This document shows positions 8,663 to 16,573 of a stretch of 64,000 nucleotides of DNA, one piece after another. A model generated the notes under the pieces. It did not search any database. It was not told where the DNA came from and saw nothing but the letters and a program-made list of their open reading frames with translations. This DNA comes from Amycolatopsis tucumanensis (GTDB lineage Bacteria; Actinomycetota; Actinomycetes; Mycobacteriales; Pseudonocardiaceae). Position 1 is the first letter of the stretch; each line of letters begins with the position of its first letter. The position numbers and the translations under genes were made by a program. The stretch is from positions 97,160 through 161,159 of the forward strand of contig NZ_JAKGSD010000015.1 in the NCBI RefSeq assembly GCF_021654135.1. The letters run 5' to 3'.

Positions 8663-9250
8663 GTGTGCGCGGTGGTGTCAGGGCAGGCGGCCGGATCGCG
8701 CCGGCAGCGTCCCAACGATCCCGGGCGGCGCACGAAGATCGCGCGGGCGGCGATCGACGTGGTGGCGGAGCGGGGGATCGACGGGCTGACCCACCGGGCG
8801 GTCGCCGCGGCGGCGGGGGTGCCGCTGGGGTCCACCACGTACCACTTCCGCACGCTGGACGACCTGCTCGAGGTCGCGCTGAGCCAGGCGGCCGAGGACA
8901 ACGTCCGCGGCCTGCGGGAGTGGGAGCGCAGCGTGCCGCCGGACGCGGACTTCGCGGCCGCGCTGGCGGAGCTGGTGATGCGGTACGTGCGTGACGAGGG
9001 CCCGCACACGGTGGTCGAGTACGACCTCTACGTGGCGGCCATGCACCGCCCCCGGTTGCGCCCGGTGAGCGCGGCGTGGGACGACGCGCTGATCGAGCTG
9101 TTCGGCTCCCGGACGGACGCCCTGACCGGGCGCCTGCTGGCCGGACTGTTCTGCGGATTGCTGATGCAGTTGGCGATCGCGGACGGCACACCGTCTATTT
9201 CGGACATCGAGGCGCTGTTTCGGCGCGCGATCGCCGGTCCTGCTTCCTGA
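8663..9250 (+). CDS. TetR-family repressor, probable regulator of betB operon
   Basis: A 195-residue protein with an N-terminal TetR helix-turn-helix (IARAAIDVVAERGIDGLTHR, then VPLGSTTYHFRTLDDLLEVAL) and a helical ligand domain. It occupies the position BetI holds in other choline operons, but the sequence does not look like classic BetI, so no symbol is given. GTG starts at 8663, 8672 and 8675 are all possible. The palindrome array begins 18 bp beyond the stop. Confidence 0.82.
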   Translation: MCAVVSGQAAGSRRQRPNDPGRRTKIARAAIDVVAERGIDGLTHRAVAAAAGVPLGSTTYHFRTLDDLLEVALSQAAEDNVRGLREWERSVPPDADFAAALAELVMRYVRDEGPHTVVEYDLYVAAMHRPRLRPVSAAWDDALIELFGSRTDALTGRLLAGLFCGLLMQLAIADGTPSISDIEALFRRAIAGPAS

Positions 9251-9268
9251 GCGGTTAGCGGCCGCGCG

Positions 9269-9995
9269 ATGAATGGGCCATTCATTGATGCGCAGCTGGT
9301 CCACCCGCGCCCCGATGAACGGACCATTCATCGGGGCGACATGCCCAGTCGTTCGGGGCATGAACGGACCGTTCATCGACCCGCCACATGCCCCCCGGCG
9401 GCGGGGTGAATGGACCATTCATCAAGCCAGGACATGCTGGCTCGCTCCCAAGGGATGAATGGACCGTTCATCGCGGCACCGTCGGTCCACTCGCTCGCGA
9501 AGGCATGAACGGGTCGTTCAGCGACGCACCACTGGTCCACCCGCGCCCCGTTGAACGGGCCATTCATCGGGGCGCGACATGCCCAGCCGCTCGAAGGCAT
9601 GAACGGTCCATTCATCGACGCACGATTGGTCCACTCGCGAACCTGTGAACGGACCGTTCATCGGGGCGCGAGATGCCCAGCCGCCCCGCAGGCATGAACG
9701 GACCGTTCATCCACCCACGACAGGCCTCGCGGCGGCAGCACGAACGGCCCATTCGTCAAGCCGGGACATGGTGGCCCGCTCCCAGAGATGAATGGACCGT
9801 TCATCGCGGAGCCACCGGCCCACCCACTCGGGAGGGCATGAACGGGTCATTCATCGACCCGCGACTGGCCCACCCGCGAACCTGTGAACGGACCGTTCAT
9901 CGGGGCGCGAGATGCCCAGCCGCCGCCAAGGCATGAACGGACCGTTCATCCACCCACCACAGACCCCATCATCGCGGCATGAACGGCCCGTTCAT
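9269..9995. repeat. Array of 16 copies of a 17-bp palindrome with recurring spacers
   Basis: Sixteen copies of consensus ATGAACGGACCGTTCAT start at 9269, 9315, 9360, 9406, 9455, 9505, 9551, 9599, 9645, 9694, 9740, 9788, 9838, 9884, 9933 and 9979. Start-to-start distance is 45-50 bp, mean about 47.3. The 28-33-bp spacers fall into five sequence classes that follow the order A-B-C-D-E-A-B-A-B-C-D-E-A-B-C, a nested tandem repeat of about 237 bp. Open frames reading MNGPFI through the array are a by-product of the palindrome; the period is not a multiple of three. The array fills the gap between two convergent genes, and the last copy contains the stop codon of the reductase gene at 9992. Confidence 0.95.
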
Positions 9996-11155
9996 ACCGG
10001 TTCGGTAGCGGTGGCACGCAGCTCGCGGCGCCAGCGGCCGAACACCTTCGGCTGGTTCATCGCGAACACCGCCACCGGGCGGTCGCCCCGCCGGAACACC
10101 GCCGTGAACCGGCGCGCTGCCGGGTCGCCGTCGACGACCTCCATCCGGTCGCCCTCGCGGCGGTGGCCCGCGAACTGCAGGCGCGCCCCGTACTGATCGG
10201 ACCAGAAGTAGGGCGCGCGCGGGCTGGGCGGCTGCTCGTGCCCGAGCAGGGTCGCCGCGGCGGTGGCCGGTTGCTCGAGCGCGTTGGTCCAGTGTTCGAG
10301 CCGGATCTCGGCGCCGGCGAACGGGTTGTGCGACACCGCGCAGTCGCCGACCGCCACCACCGACGGGATGCCGGTCGCGCACCGGGCGTCCGTGCGCACG
10401 CCCCGCTCCGCGTCCAAACCGGACCCGGCCAGCCACTCGGTGTTCGGCACCGCGCCGACCCCCACCACCACGACGTCGGCAGGCAGCTCGCGGCCGTCGG
10501 TCAGGTGCACCGACCGCACCCGTTCCGCGCCGGTCAGCCCCGCCACGCCGACGCCGGTGATGAGCTCGACCCCGTGCTCGCCGTGCAGCGCCGCGCACAC
10601 ACCGCCCAACTCGACGCCGAGCGGTCCGGCGAGCGGCACGGCCTGCTGCTCGACCACCGTGACCGCCAGGCCGAGCCCGCGGGCGGTCGAGGCGACCTCG
10701 GCCCCGATGAACCCGGCGCCGATCACCACCAGCCGCGCGCCGGGGACCAGTTCGGCCCGCAGCGCGATCGCGTCGTCCAGGGTGCGCAGCGTGTGCACAC
10801 CGGCGAGCGGCGAGCCCGGCAGGCGGCGGGCCCGCGCGCCGGTCGCCAGGACCACGCCGTCGCAGGTGATCCGCTCGCCCGAGTCGAGCACGATCGTCCG
10901 CAGTGCCGGGTCCAGGGCCACGGCTCGCGCGCCCAGGCGCCAGTCCACGTCCAGGTCCTCGTCGTCGCTCTCCAGCGCCAGGTCGGCGGCGGACATCGTG
11001 CCGGCGAGGAACTCCTTCGACAGCGGCGGCCGGTCGTAGGGCCGGTGCGGCTCGTCGCCGACGACGACCACCCGCCCATCGAAGCCGGCCTCCCGCAGCG
11101 CGCGCGCCGTGGACAGGCCGGCCAGCGACGCGCCGGCGATGGCGATCACGCGCAT
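9992..11155 (-). CDS. FAD-dependent ferredoxin reductase (BphA4/rubredoxin-reductase type)
   Basis: A 387-residue flavoprotein with an N-terminal FAD motif (IAIAGASLAGLSTARALREAG), the RPYDRPPLSKEFL signature of oxygenase-coupled reductases, a second dinucleotide fold for NAD(P)H (LVVIGAGFIGAEVAS) and ATGIPSVVAVGDCA near the flavin. It would pass electrons from NAD(P)H to the Rieske ferredoxin encoded just upstream (start and stop share one base). No oxygenase lies beside it; the Rieske oxygenase at 27018 is the obvious partner in the window. The stop codon lies inside the last palindrome of the adjacent array. Confidence 0.88.
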   Translation of the reverse strand: MRVIAIAGASLAGLSTARALREAGFDGRVVVVGDEPHRPYDRPPLSKEFLAGTMSAADLALESDDEDLDVDWRLGARAVALDPALRTIVLDSGERITCDGVVLATGARARRLPGSPLAGVHTLRTLDDAIALRAELVPGARLVVIGAGFIGAEVASTARGLGLAVTVVEQQAVPLAGPLGVELGGVCAALHGEHGVELITGVGVAGLTGAERVRSVHLTDGRELPADVVVVGVGAVPNTEWLAGSGLDAERGVRTDARCATGIPSVVAVGDCAVSHNPFAGAEIRLEHWTNALEQPATAAATLLGHEQPPSPRAPYFWSDQYGARLQFAGHRREGDRMEVVDGDPAARRFTAVFRRGDRPVAVFAMNQPKVFGRWRRELRATATEPV

Positions 11156-11475
11156 CAGACCCCCATCCGCTGCGGCGCGTTGACGTTGACGTAGATCTGC
11201 CCGTCGACCACGACGACCTCGTGCGTGCGCACCGGCTTCTTGGCCGGGGGCCCGCTCGGCATGCCGGTGCGCAGGTCGAAGCAGGCGGCGTGCAGGGGGC
11301 ACTCCACCGCGCAGCCGTCCAGCCAGCCGTCGGCCAGCGAGGCGTCCTGGTGGGTGCAGGTGTCGTCGATCGCGTACAGCGTGCCGTCGACGTTGAACAC
11401 CGCGATCGGCACTTCGGCTTCGATGCGGACGGCTTCGCCGACGGGGAGGTCCTGGAGAGCGCAGACGGGAATCAT
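11155..11475 (-). CDS. Rieske [2Fe-2S] ferredoxin
   Basis: A 106-residue protein with the Rieske cluster ligands C40-T-H42 and C59-P-L-H62, followed by FDLRTGMPSGPPAKKPV, as in oxygenase-associated ferredoxins of the BphF type. It probably shuttles electrons from the FAD reductase encoded downstream to the betaine demethylating oxygenase. The internal ATG at 11473-11475 is preferred over an upstream start because it begins the conserved MIPVCALQDLPVGEA segment. The IclR gene is divergent, 120 bp away. Confidence 0.85.
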   Translation of the reverse strand: MIPVCALQDLPVGEAVRIEAEVPIAVFNVDGTLYAIDDTCTHQDASLADGWLDGCAVECPLHAACFDLRTGMPSGPPAKKPVRTHEVVVVDGQIYVNVNAPQRMGV

Positions 11476-11486
11476 GAGGCGGCTCC

Positions 11487-11579
11487 GTTGTGTAATGCAC
11501 AACTACACGTGCTATCCGCAACAGAGTGCGGCAGCGTAGGGGGAGCGGTCAAGGCCCGGAAGTGGGAAATTGTGTCATG
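11487..11579. promoter_or_regulatory. Ferredoxin/IclR divergent promoter with dyad and repeated motifs
   Basis: A perfect dyad GTTGTG-taatg-CACAAC spans 11487-11503. TTGTGTnATG occurs at 11488-11497 and again at 11570-11579. The reverse complement of 11515-11523 reads TGTTGCGGA, which recurs in the leader of the Rieske oxygenase (26961-26969). These are candidate IclR binding sites that would tie the ferredoxin/reductase pair to the distant oxygenase. Evidence is sequence similarity only. Confidence 0.4.
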
Positions 11580-11595
11580 TGAGTAGAGTTGCGGT

Positions 11596-12384
11596 ATGCG
11601 GAACAACGAGCGCTCTACGAACGGGTCCGCGAGTCAGGTCCAGTCGGTGGACCGGGCGATCGCCATCCTGGACATCCTCGCCAGACGCGGCGAGGCCGGG
11701 GTCACCGAGATCGCCCAGGAACTGGACGTGCACAAATCCACCGCGTTCCGCCTCGTCGGCGCGCTCGAGGCGTGGCAGCTGGTGGAACAGGTCAGCGAGC
11801 GCGGCAAGTACCGCCTCGGGTTCGGCATCGTGCGCCTGGCCGGCGCCACCACGGCCCGGCTGGACCTGTCCCGGGAGAGCCGCGCGGTGTGCGAGCGGCT
11901 CGCCGCGGAACTCGACGAGACCGTGAACGTCGCCGTCGTGGACCAGGGGCAGGCGACCAACATCATGCAGGTCTACGGCTCGGCGGCGGTGACCGCGCGG
12001 AACTGGATCGGCCAGCGCACCCCGCTGCACGCCACCTCCAGCGGGAAGGTCCTGCTGGCCTGGGCCGGCGACGACGACCGGGAGTCCGCGCTGGCCGAGC
12101 TGCCCGCGTTCACGCCGAACACGCGCACCGACCGGACCAAGCTCGCCGAGGAGCTGGAGCAGGTCCGCGAGCGCGGCTGGGCGTGCACCGTGGAGGAGCT
12201 GGAGGTCGGGCTGAACGCGGTGGCCGCCCCGATCCGCGCTGCGAACGGGGACGTGATCGCGGCGCTGTCGGTCTCCGGGCCGGCGTACCGGATGGAGCCG
12301 TCGTCCTATCCGGACATCGCCGAGAAGATCGTCGCGGGCGCCGAGGAGATCAGCTTCCGCGTCGGCTACCTCGGTCCGCGCTGA
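11596..12384 (+). CDS. IclR-family transcriptional regulator
   Basis: A 262-residue protein with an IclR winged helix at about residues 15-75 (VTEIAQELDVHKSTAFRLVGAL) and an effector domain with TPLHATSSGKVLLAW and GLNAVAAPIRAANGDVIAALSVSGP. It is divergent from the ferredoxin and reductase genes and probably regulates them, possibly together with the oxygenase at 27018. ATG at 11596. Betaine or dimethylglycine are plausible effectors, but this is a guess from context. Confidence 0.87.
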   Translation: MRNNERSTNGSASQVQSVDRAIAILDILARRGEAGVTEIAQELDVHKSTAFRLVGALEAWQLVEQVSERGKYRLGFGIVRLAGATTARLDLSRESRAVCERLAAELDETVNVAVVDQGQATNIMQVYGSAAVTARNWIGQRTPLHATSSGKVLLAWAGDDDRESALAELPAFTPNTRTDRTKLAEELEQVRERGWACTVEELEVGLNAVAAPIRAANGDVIAALSVSGPAYRMEPSSYPDIAEKIVAGAEEISFRVGYLGPR

Positions 12385-12752
12385 CGGTTGGTCCGCCGCG
12401 GCAGGAAGCGGTGAGCGCGGTGCAGCCGGCGGCGGGGGATGACCACGTGCCCGCGGACCGCTCGGGACAGCGCCGGCGCCTCGGCGACGCGGGCGGCTGT
12501 TCGCGACAGGAGCGGCGCCCACAACGCACGGCCCGGTCGGTCCGCGGGCGCAGGGGGTTGACCATGCGTCGGCGGAGTGTTCGGGGCAACGTGTGGCCCG
12601 GCGCCGCGGTTCCGCGTGTGCGGCGCCGTGGGCCAGGTGTCCACTCTGCACGGAGCAGCCGGGCCGCGGGCGCGCGGCAGGGGATGCTGTTGTCGTTGAG
12701 CATTCCGGACCGTCCACAGTGCACGGAGGGGCCGACCCACAGGCACCGCGGG
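12385..12752. other. Intergenic region with a remnant resembling the purU 3' end
   Basis: No convincing gene lies in this 368-bp gap. Positions 12447-12494 match 12804-12851 of purU in the same orientation at about 41 of 48 bases. The leftward translation EAPALSRAVRGH mirrors EALALSRAVRWH of PurU. This looks like a decayed partial copy of the purU C-terminal coding end. I recognise nothing in the remainder. Confidence 0.45.
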
Positions 12753-13601
12753 TCAGGGGAAGACCACGGTGCTGTTGCCGTTGAGCAGGACGCGGCGTTC
12801 GCAGTGCCAGCGGACCGCCCGGGAGAGCGCCAGCGCCTCCGCGTCGCGGCCTACCGTTTGCAGTGCGCGCGGATCATAGGTGTGGTCGATGCGGATGACC
12901 TCCTGCTCGATGATCGGCCCCTCGTCCAGGTCGGGCGTCACGTAGTGCGCCGTCGCGCCGACGAGCTTCACTCCCCGGTCGTAGGCCTGGTGGTAGGGCT
13001 TCGCGCCCTTGAACCCGGGCAGGAACGAGTGGTGGATGTTGATCGCCCGGCCGTGCAGCGCCTTGCACAGCTGGTCGGACAGCACCTGCATGTACCGGGC
13101 GAGCACCACCAGCTCCGCCTCGTACTCCTCCACCACCTCCAGCAGCCGCGCCTCGGCCTGGGGCTTGGTCTCCGGCGTCACCGGGATGTGCAGGAACGGC
13201 AGCCCGGCCGCCTCCGCCATCGGGCGCAGATCGTCGTGATTGGACACCACGGCCACGATGTCGGCCCCCAGACTGCCCGCGCGCCAGCGGAAGATCAGGT
13301 CGTTGAGGCAGTGGCCCTGCTTGGACACCATCACCAGGACACGCGCGTTGCGGTCCGGGTGGAACGCGTACGACATGGCGAAGTCCGCGGCGACCGGCTC
13401 GAAACCGCGGGACAGCTCGCCGAGGTCCACGTCCGCGTCGGTGGTGACCTTGGTGCGCAGGAACAGCCGCTTGCGCACCGGGTCGTCGAACTGCTGGTAC
13501 TCCTCGATGTTGCCGCCGTGCTCGACGAGGTAGGCGCTGACGGCGTGGACGATCCCGGTCCGGTTCGGGCAGTCCAGGGTGAGCGTGAACGAGCGCGTCA
13601 T
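12753..13601 (-). CDS. purU: Formyltetrahydrofolate deformylase
   Basis: A 282-residue enzyme hydrolysing 10-formyl-THF to formate and THF. An N-terminal ACT domain (residues about 5-80, LTLDCPNRTGIVHAVSAYLVE) precedes a formyltransferase-fold catalytic domain with INIHHSFLPGFKGAKPYHQA and VGATAHYVTPDLDEGPII, which hold the expected Asn/His/Asp residues. The usual C-terminus LSRAVRWHCERRVLLNGN is complete. It lies 10 bp after sdaA. In this locus it would regenerate THF from methyl groups removed from betaine rather than serve purine synthesis. Confidence 0.93.
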   Translation of the reverse strand: MTRSFTLTLDCPNRTGIVHAVSAYLVEHGGNIEEYQQFDDPVRKRLFLRTKVTTDADVDLGELSRGFEPVAADFAMSYAFHPDRNARVLVMVSKQGHCLNDLIFRWRAGSLGADIVAVVSNHDDLRPMAEAAGLPFLHIPVTPETKPQAEARLLEVVEEYEAELVVLARYMQVLSDQLCKALHGRAINIHHSFLPGFKGAKPYHQAYDRGVKLVGATAHYVTPDLDEGPIIEQEVIRIDHTYDPRALQTVGRDAEALALSRAVRWHCERRVLLNGNSTVVFP

Positions 13602-13611
13602 CGGTGTCTCC

Positions 13612-14985
13612 TCAGCATTCCACGATGTTGAGAGCCAGCCCGCCGCGGGCGGTCTCCTTGTACTTGTCCTTCATGTCAGCGCCGGTCTCGCGCATCGTCT
13701 TGATGGCCTTGTCCAGCGACACGTGGTGGCGGCCGTCGCCGCGCACCGCCATCCGGGCGGCGGTGATCGCCTTGACCGAGGCGATCGCGTTGCGCTCGAT
13801 GCACGGGATCTGCACGAGCCCGCCCACCGGATCGCAGGTCAGGCCGAGGTTGTGCTCGATGCCGATCTCGGCCGCGTTCTCCACCTGCTCCGGGGTCCCG
13901 CCGATGATCTCCGCCAGACCGGCCGCGGCCATCGAGCACGCGGACCCGACCTCGCCCTGGCACCCGACCTCGGCGCCGGAGATCGAGGCGTTCTCCTTGA
14001 ACAGCGACCCGATCGCCCCGGCGGTGAGCAGGAACCGCACGGCCGCGTCGTCGTCGAAGGCGGGCAGGAACTTCTCCGCGTAGTGCAGCACCGCGGGCAC
14101 GATCCCGGCCGCGCCGTTGGTGGGCGCGGTGACCACCCGCCCGCCGGCCGCGTTCTCCTCGTTCACCGCGAGCGCGAAGAGGGTGACCCACTCCATGGCG
14201 TGCAGCGCGTCCGGCTCACCCGAGTCGCGTTCCAGCCGTTCCCGCAGGTCGTTGGCGCGCCGGCGCACCTTCAGCCCGCCCGGCAGCACGCCGCCGGTGT
14301 GCGTGCCGCGGTGCACGCACTCGCGCATCACCGACCAGATCCGCAGCAGCCCGGCGCGGATCTCCGCCTCGACGCGCCAGGACAACTCGTTGGCCAGCAT
14401 CAGGTCGCTGATGCGCAGGCCCGTTTCGCGCGTGTGGGCGAGCAGCCCGTCGGCGGTGGTGAACGGGTAGCGCACCGGGGTGGGATCGGGCACCAGCGCC
14501 CGGCGGCCGGTTTCGTCCTGGTCGAGCACGAACCCGCCGCCGACCGAGTAGTACTCGCGCCGGTCGAGCACCTCGCCGTCGTCGCCGAAGGCGGCGAACA
14601 CCATGCCGTTGCTGTGGAAGTCCAGCCGCTTCCGGCGGTGGAGCACGATGTCGTCGTCGACGGCGAAGGCGATCCGGTGCTTGCCGAGCAGCGAGATCGC
14701 GCCGTCCGCCCGGGCCGCGGTCACCGCGGGCTCGGCGGCGACCGGGTCGACCAGGTGCGGCTGCTCCCCGGTCAGCCCCAGCACGACGGCCTTGACGCTG
14801 CCGTGCCCGTGCCCGGTCGCGCCGAGCGAGCCGAACAGCTCGCAGCGCAGCCCCGCCGTGCGCGGCAGGAGCCCGGTGTCCGCCAGGCGGGAGGCGAACA
14901 GGTACGCGGCCCGCATCGGGCCGACCGTGTGCGAACTGGACGGACCGATGCCGACCTTGAAGAGGTCGAAGACGGAGACCGTCAT
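13612..14985 (-). CDS. sdaA: L-serine ammonia-lyase, iron-sulfur type
   Basis: A 457-residue one-chain serine dehydratase making pyruvate and ammonia. The beta domain (SVFDLFKVGIGPSSSHTVGPMRAA) is N-terminal and the alpha domain C-terminal (VTAPTNGAAGIVPAVL). Cluster cysteines are visible in GCQGEVGSACSM and LTCDPVGGLVQIPC, and the tail ends NIVEC. It terminates the route from betaine through glycine and serine. First gene of the leftward sdaA-purU pair and divergent from the GntR gene; a GntR-type box lies 19-31 bp upstream of its ATG. Confidence 0.93.
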   Translation of the reverse strand: MTVSVFDLFKVGIGPSSSHTVGPMRAAYLFASRLADTGLLPRTAGLRCELFGSLGATGHGHGSVKAVVLGLTGEQPHLVDPVAAEPAVTAARADGAISLLGKHRIAFAVDDDIVLHRRKRLDFHSNGMVFAAFGDDGEVLDRREYYSVGGGFVLDQDETGRRALVPDPTPVRYPFTTADGLLAHTRETGLRISDLMLANELSWRVEAEIRAGLLRIWSVMRECVHRGTHTGGVLPGGLKVRRRANDLRERLERDSGEPDALHAMEWVTLFALAVNEENAAGGRVVTAPTNGAAGIVPAVLHYAEKFLPAFDDDAAVRFLLTAGAIGSLFKENASISGAEVGCQGEVGSACSMAAAGLAEIIGGTPEQVENAAEIGIEHNLGLTCDPVGGLVQIPCIERNAIASVKAITAARMAVRGDGRHHVSLDKAIKTMRETGADMKDKYKETARGGLALNIVEC

Positions 14986-15003
14986 GGTCCCTCCTGATGT
15001 AGG

Positions 15004-15016
15004 GTTGATATACCAG
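15004..15016. promoter_or_regulatory. Candidate GntR (FCD) operator upstream of sdaA
   Basis: GTTGATATACCAG lies in the gap between sdaA and the divergent GntR gene. It differs at one of 13 positions from the reverse complement of the site upstream of glyA (26745-26757). The core resembles the imperfect palindromes bound by FCD-type GntR regulators. It probably links sdaA-purU, the regulator gene and the glyA operon in one regulon. Confidence 0.5.
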
Positions 15017-15046
15017 AGTGGCGGATCGTGGTTTTCAGCGGAGAGG

Positions 15047-15721
15047 ATGGCGTTCGTGACCGTTCGACAGCAGGAACTCGAGGGGCCGCCGGTCTCCCTG
15101 GCCGAGCGCGCCTACACGGCGATCCAGGACCGGCTGATCATGCTGGACATCCCGCCGATGGCGCCGATCGACGACACCGCGCTGGCCGCGTCGCTCGGGC
15201 TCGGCCGCACGCCGGTGCGGGAGGCGCTCAAACGCCTGGAGGTCGACCGGCTGGTCGTGTCCTACCCGCGGCGCGGCACGTTCGCCACCGGCGTCGACAT
15301 CACCGACCTGGCCTACATCTCCGAGATCCGCGTCCAGCTGGAACCCCTCGCCGCCCGGCGCGCCGCCGAGACCGCCGGACCGGGCGTGAAGTCCGAGCTC
15401 GCCGAACTCGCCGACGAGGTCGCCGACCTGGACGTGCGGGCGCTCGAACGCACCGAGCTGATGCGCTGCGACCTGCGGGTGCACCGCGCGATCTACCGTG
15501 CGGCGGGCAACCCGCACCTGGAGGACACGCTGGTCCGCTACGACAACCTGGCGACCCGCATCTTCTGCCTGTTCCTGGACCGGATGCCGCACTTCGACCG
15601 GCACGTCGGCGAGCACACCGCCCTGCTGCGCGCGATCGCCGAAGGTGACGCGGACACCGCGGCCGAGCTGGCCCTCGTGCACGTCACCGGCTTCGAGAAG
15701 GCGATCCGCGCGATCATCTGA
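15047..15721 (+). CDS. GntR-family regulator, FCD subfamily
   Basis: A 224-residue protein with a GntR winged helix at about residues 15-80 (DTALAASLGLGRTPVREALKRLEVDRLVVSYPRRGTF, seen in two parts) and an FCD helical domain with MRCDLRVHRAIYRAAGNP and the late EHTALLRAIAEGD supplying metal/ligand residues. The ATG at 15047 sits too close to GGAGAGG; the GTG at 15056 has better spacing and may be the true start. It converges on folP with a 5-bp gap, and probably controls the serine and glycine branch through the two matching boxes. Confidence 0.85.
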   Translation: MAFVTVRQQELEGPPVSLAERAYTAIQDRLIMLDIPPMAPIDDTALAASLGLGRTPVREALKRLEVDRLVVSYPRRGTFATGVDITDLAYISEIRVQLEPLAARRAAETAGPGVKSELAELADEVADLDVRALERTELMRCDLRVHRAIYRAAGNPHLEDTLVRYDNLATRIFCLFLDRMPHFDRHVGEHTALLRAIAEGDADTAAELALVHVTGFEKAIRAII

Positions 15722-15726
15722 CCGGT

Positions 15727-16566
15727 TCACGGCAGCGCCTCCAGGACCGCGAGGCCGTCGCGCGTGGCGGCGACGTCGTGCACCCGCACGATCTTCGCGC
15801 CGCGCTGCGCGGCCAGGACCGCGGCGGTCACCGACGCGACCGTGCGCTGCCCGACCGGACGGCCGGTGAGCCGGCCGAGCATCGCCTTGCGGGACAGGCC
15901 CACCATGAGCGGCACCCCGAGCGCGCGGAACTCCGGCAGCGCGCCGAGCAGGGCCAGGTTGTGCTCCAGCGTCTTGCCGAAGCCGAACCCCGGATCGGCG
16001 ATCAGGTGCTCCGCCGGGATGCCGGCCGCCAGGCAGGTCTTGATGCGGGCGCGCAGGAAGTCCCGCACCTCGGCGACCACGTCGGTGTAGCGCGGATCGC
16101 GCTGCATCAGGTGCGGGGGCCGGAGCATGTGGGTCAGGCACACCGGCACCCCGAGCTCGGCCGCGGCCCGCAGGGCGCCGGGGTGCCGCAGCGCGCGCAC
16201 GTCGTTGATCATCGCGGCCCCGGCGTCCACCGCGGCACGCATCACCTCGGGGCGGGACGTGTCGACCGAGATCGGCACGTCCACCACGCGGGCCAGCCGG
16301 GCGATCACCGGCACCCCCCGGTCCAGCTCCTCGTCCAGGGTGGGCGGACGGGCGCCGGGCCGGGTGGACTCGCCGCCCACGTCGAGCAGGTCGGCTCCCT
16401 CGGCCGCCAGCCGTTCCCCGTGCTCGACCGCGGCCGCGTGGGAGTGGAAGAGACCGCCGTCGGAGAACGAATCCGGCGTCACGTTCACGATGCCGCAGAC
16501 CAGGGTGCGTGGCTCGGTCAGCAGCTCCGGCACCGGTGTCCGGACGGCGAGGGGGTTCCCGGTCAT
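15727..16566 (-). CDS. folP: Dihydropteroate synthase (second-type FolP)
   Basis: A 279-residue TIM-barrel enzyme joining p-aminobenzoate to the pterin in folate synthesis. The pterin site motifs GIVNVTPDSFSDGG and DVGGESTRPGA are intact, as are DPGFGFGKTLEHNLALL, GLSRKAMLG and the late KIVRVHDV. INDVRALRHPGAL and the overall pattern resemble proteobacterial FolP. The loop usually HMxGxPxxMQ reads HMLRPPHLMQ, which is unusual. It ends the glyA-sox-dmg run, so it is probably a dedicated paralogue supplying folate for demethylation rather than the housekeeping gene (inference). Confidence 0.88.
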   Translation of the reverse strand: MTGNPLAVRTPVPELLTEPRTLVCGIVNVTPDSFSDGGLFHSHAAAVEHGERLAAEGADLLDVGGESTRPGARPPTLDEELDRGVPVIARLARVVDVPISVDTSRPEVMRAAVDAGAAMINDVRALRHPGALRAAAELGVPVCLTHMLRPPHLMQRDPRYTDVVAEVRDFLRARIKTCLAAGIPAEHLIADPGFGFGKTLEHNLALLGALPEFRALGVPLMVGLSRKAMLGRLTGRPVGQRTVASVTAAVLAAQRGAKIVRVHDVAATRDGLAVLEALP

Positions 16567-16573
16567 GACTGTC

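Noticed and set aside
5479..9009. One long 1176-residue permease fusion
   Set aside because: The N-terminal two thirds are antisense or shifted-frame readings over betB and the TetR gene. The permease starts at the GTG at 6999 with a good ribosome binding site.
9273..9936. Small proteins containing repeated MNGPFI
   Set aside because: The peptide is just the translation of the palindrome. Copy spacing is not a multiple of three, frames change, and both strands give the same peptide.
9269..9995. CRISPR array
   Set aside because: Regular repeats and spacers are present, but the repeat is a 17-bp near-perfect palindrome, spacers recur in a fixed order instead of being unique, and no cas gene lies in the window.
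12366..12746. A 126-residue gene downstream of purU
   Set aside because: The composition is arginine/proline-rich and the only recognisable part is the short purU-like LSRAVR stretch, so it is treated as a remnant.
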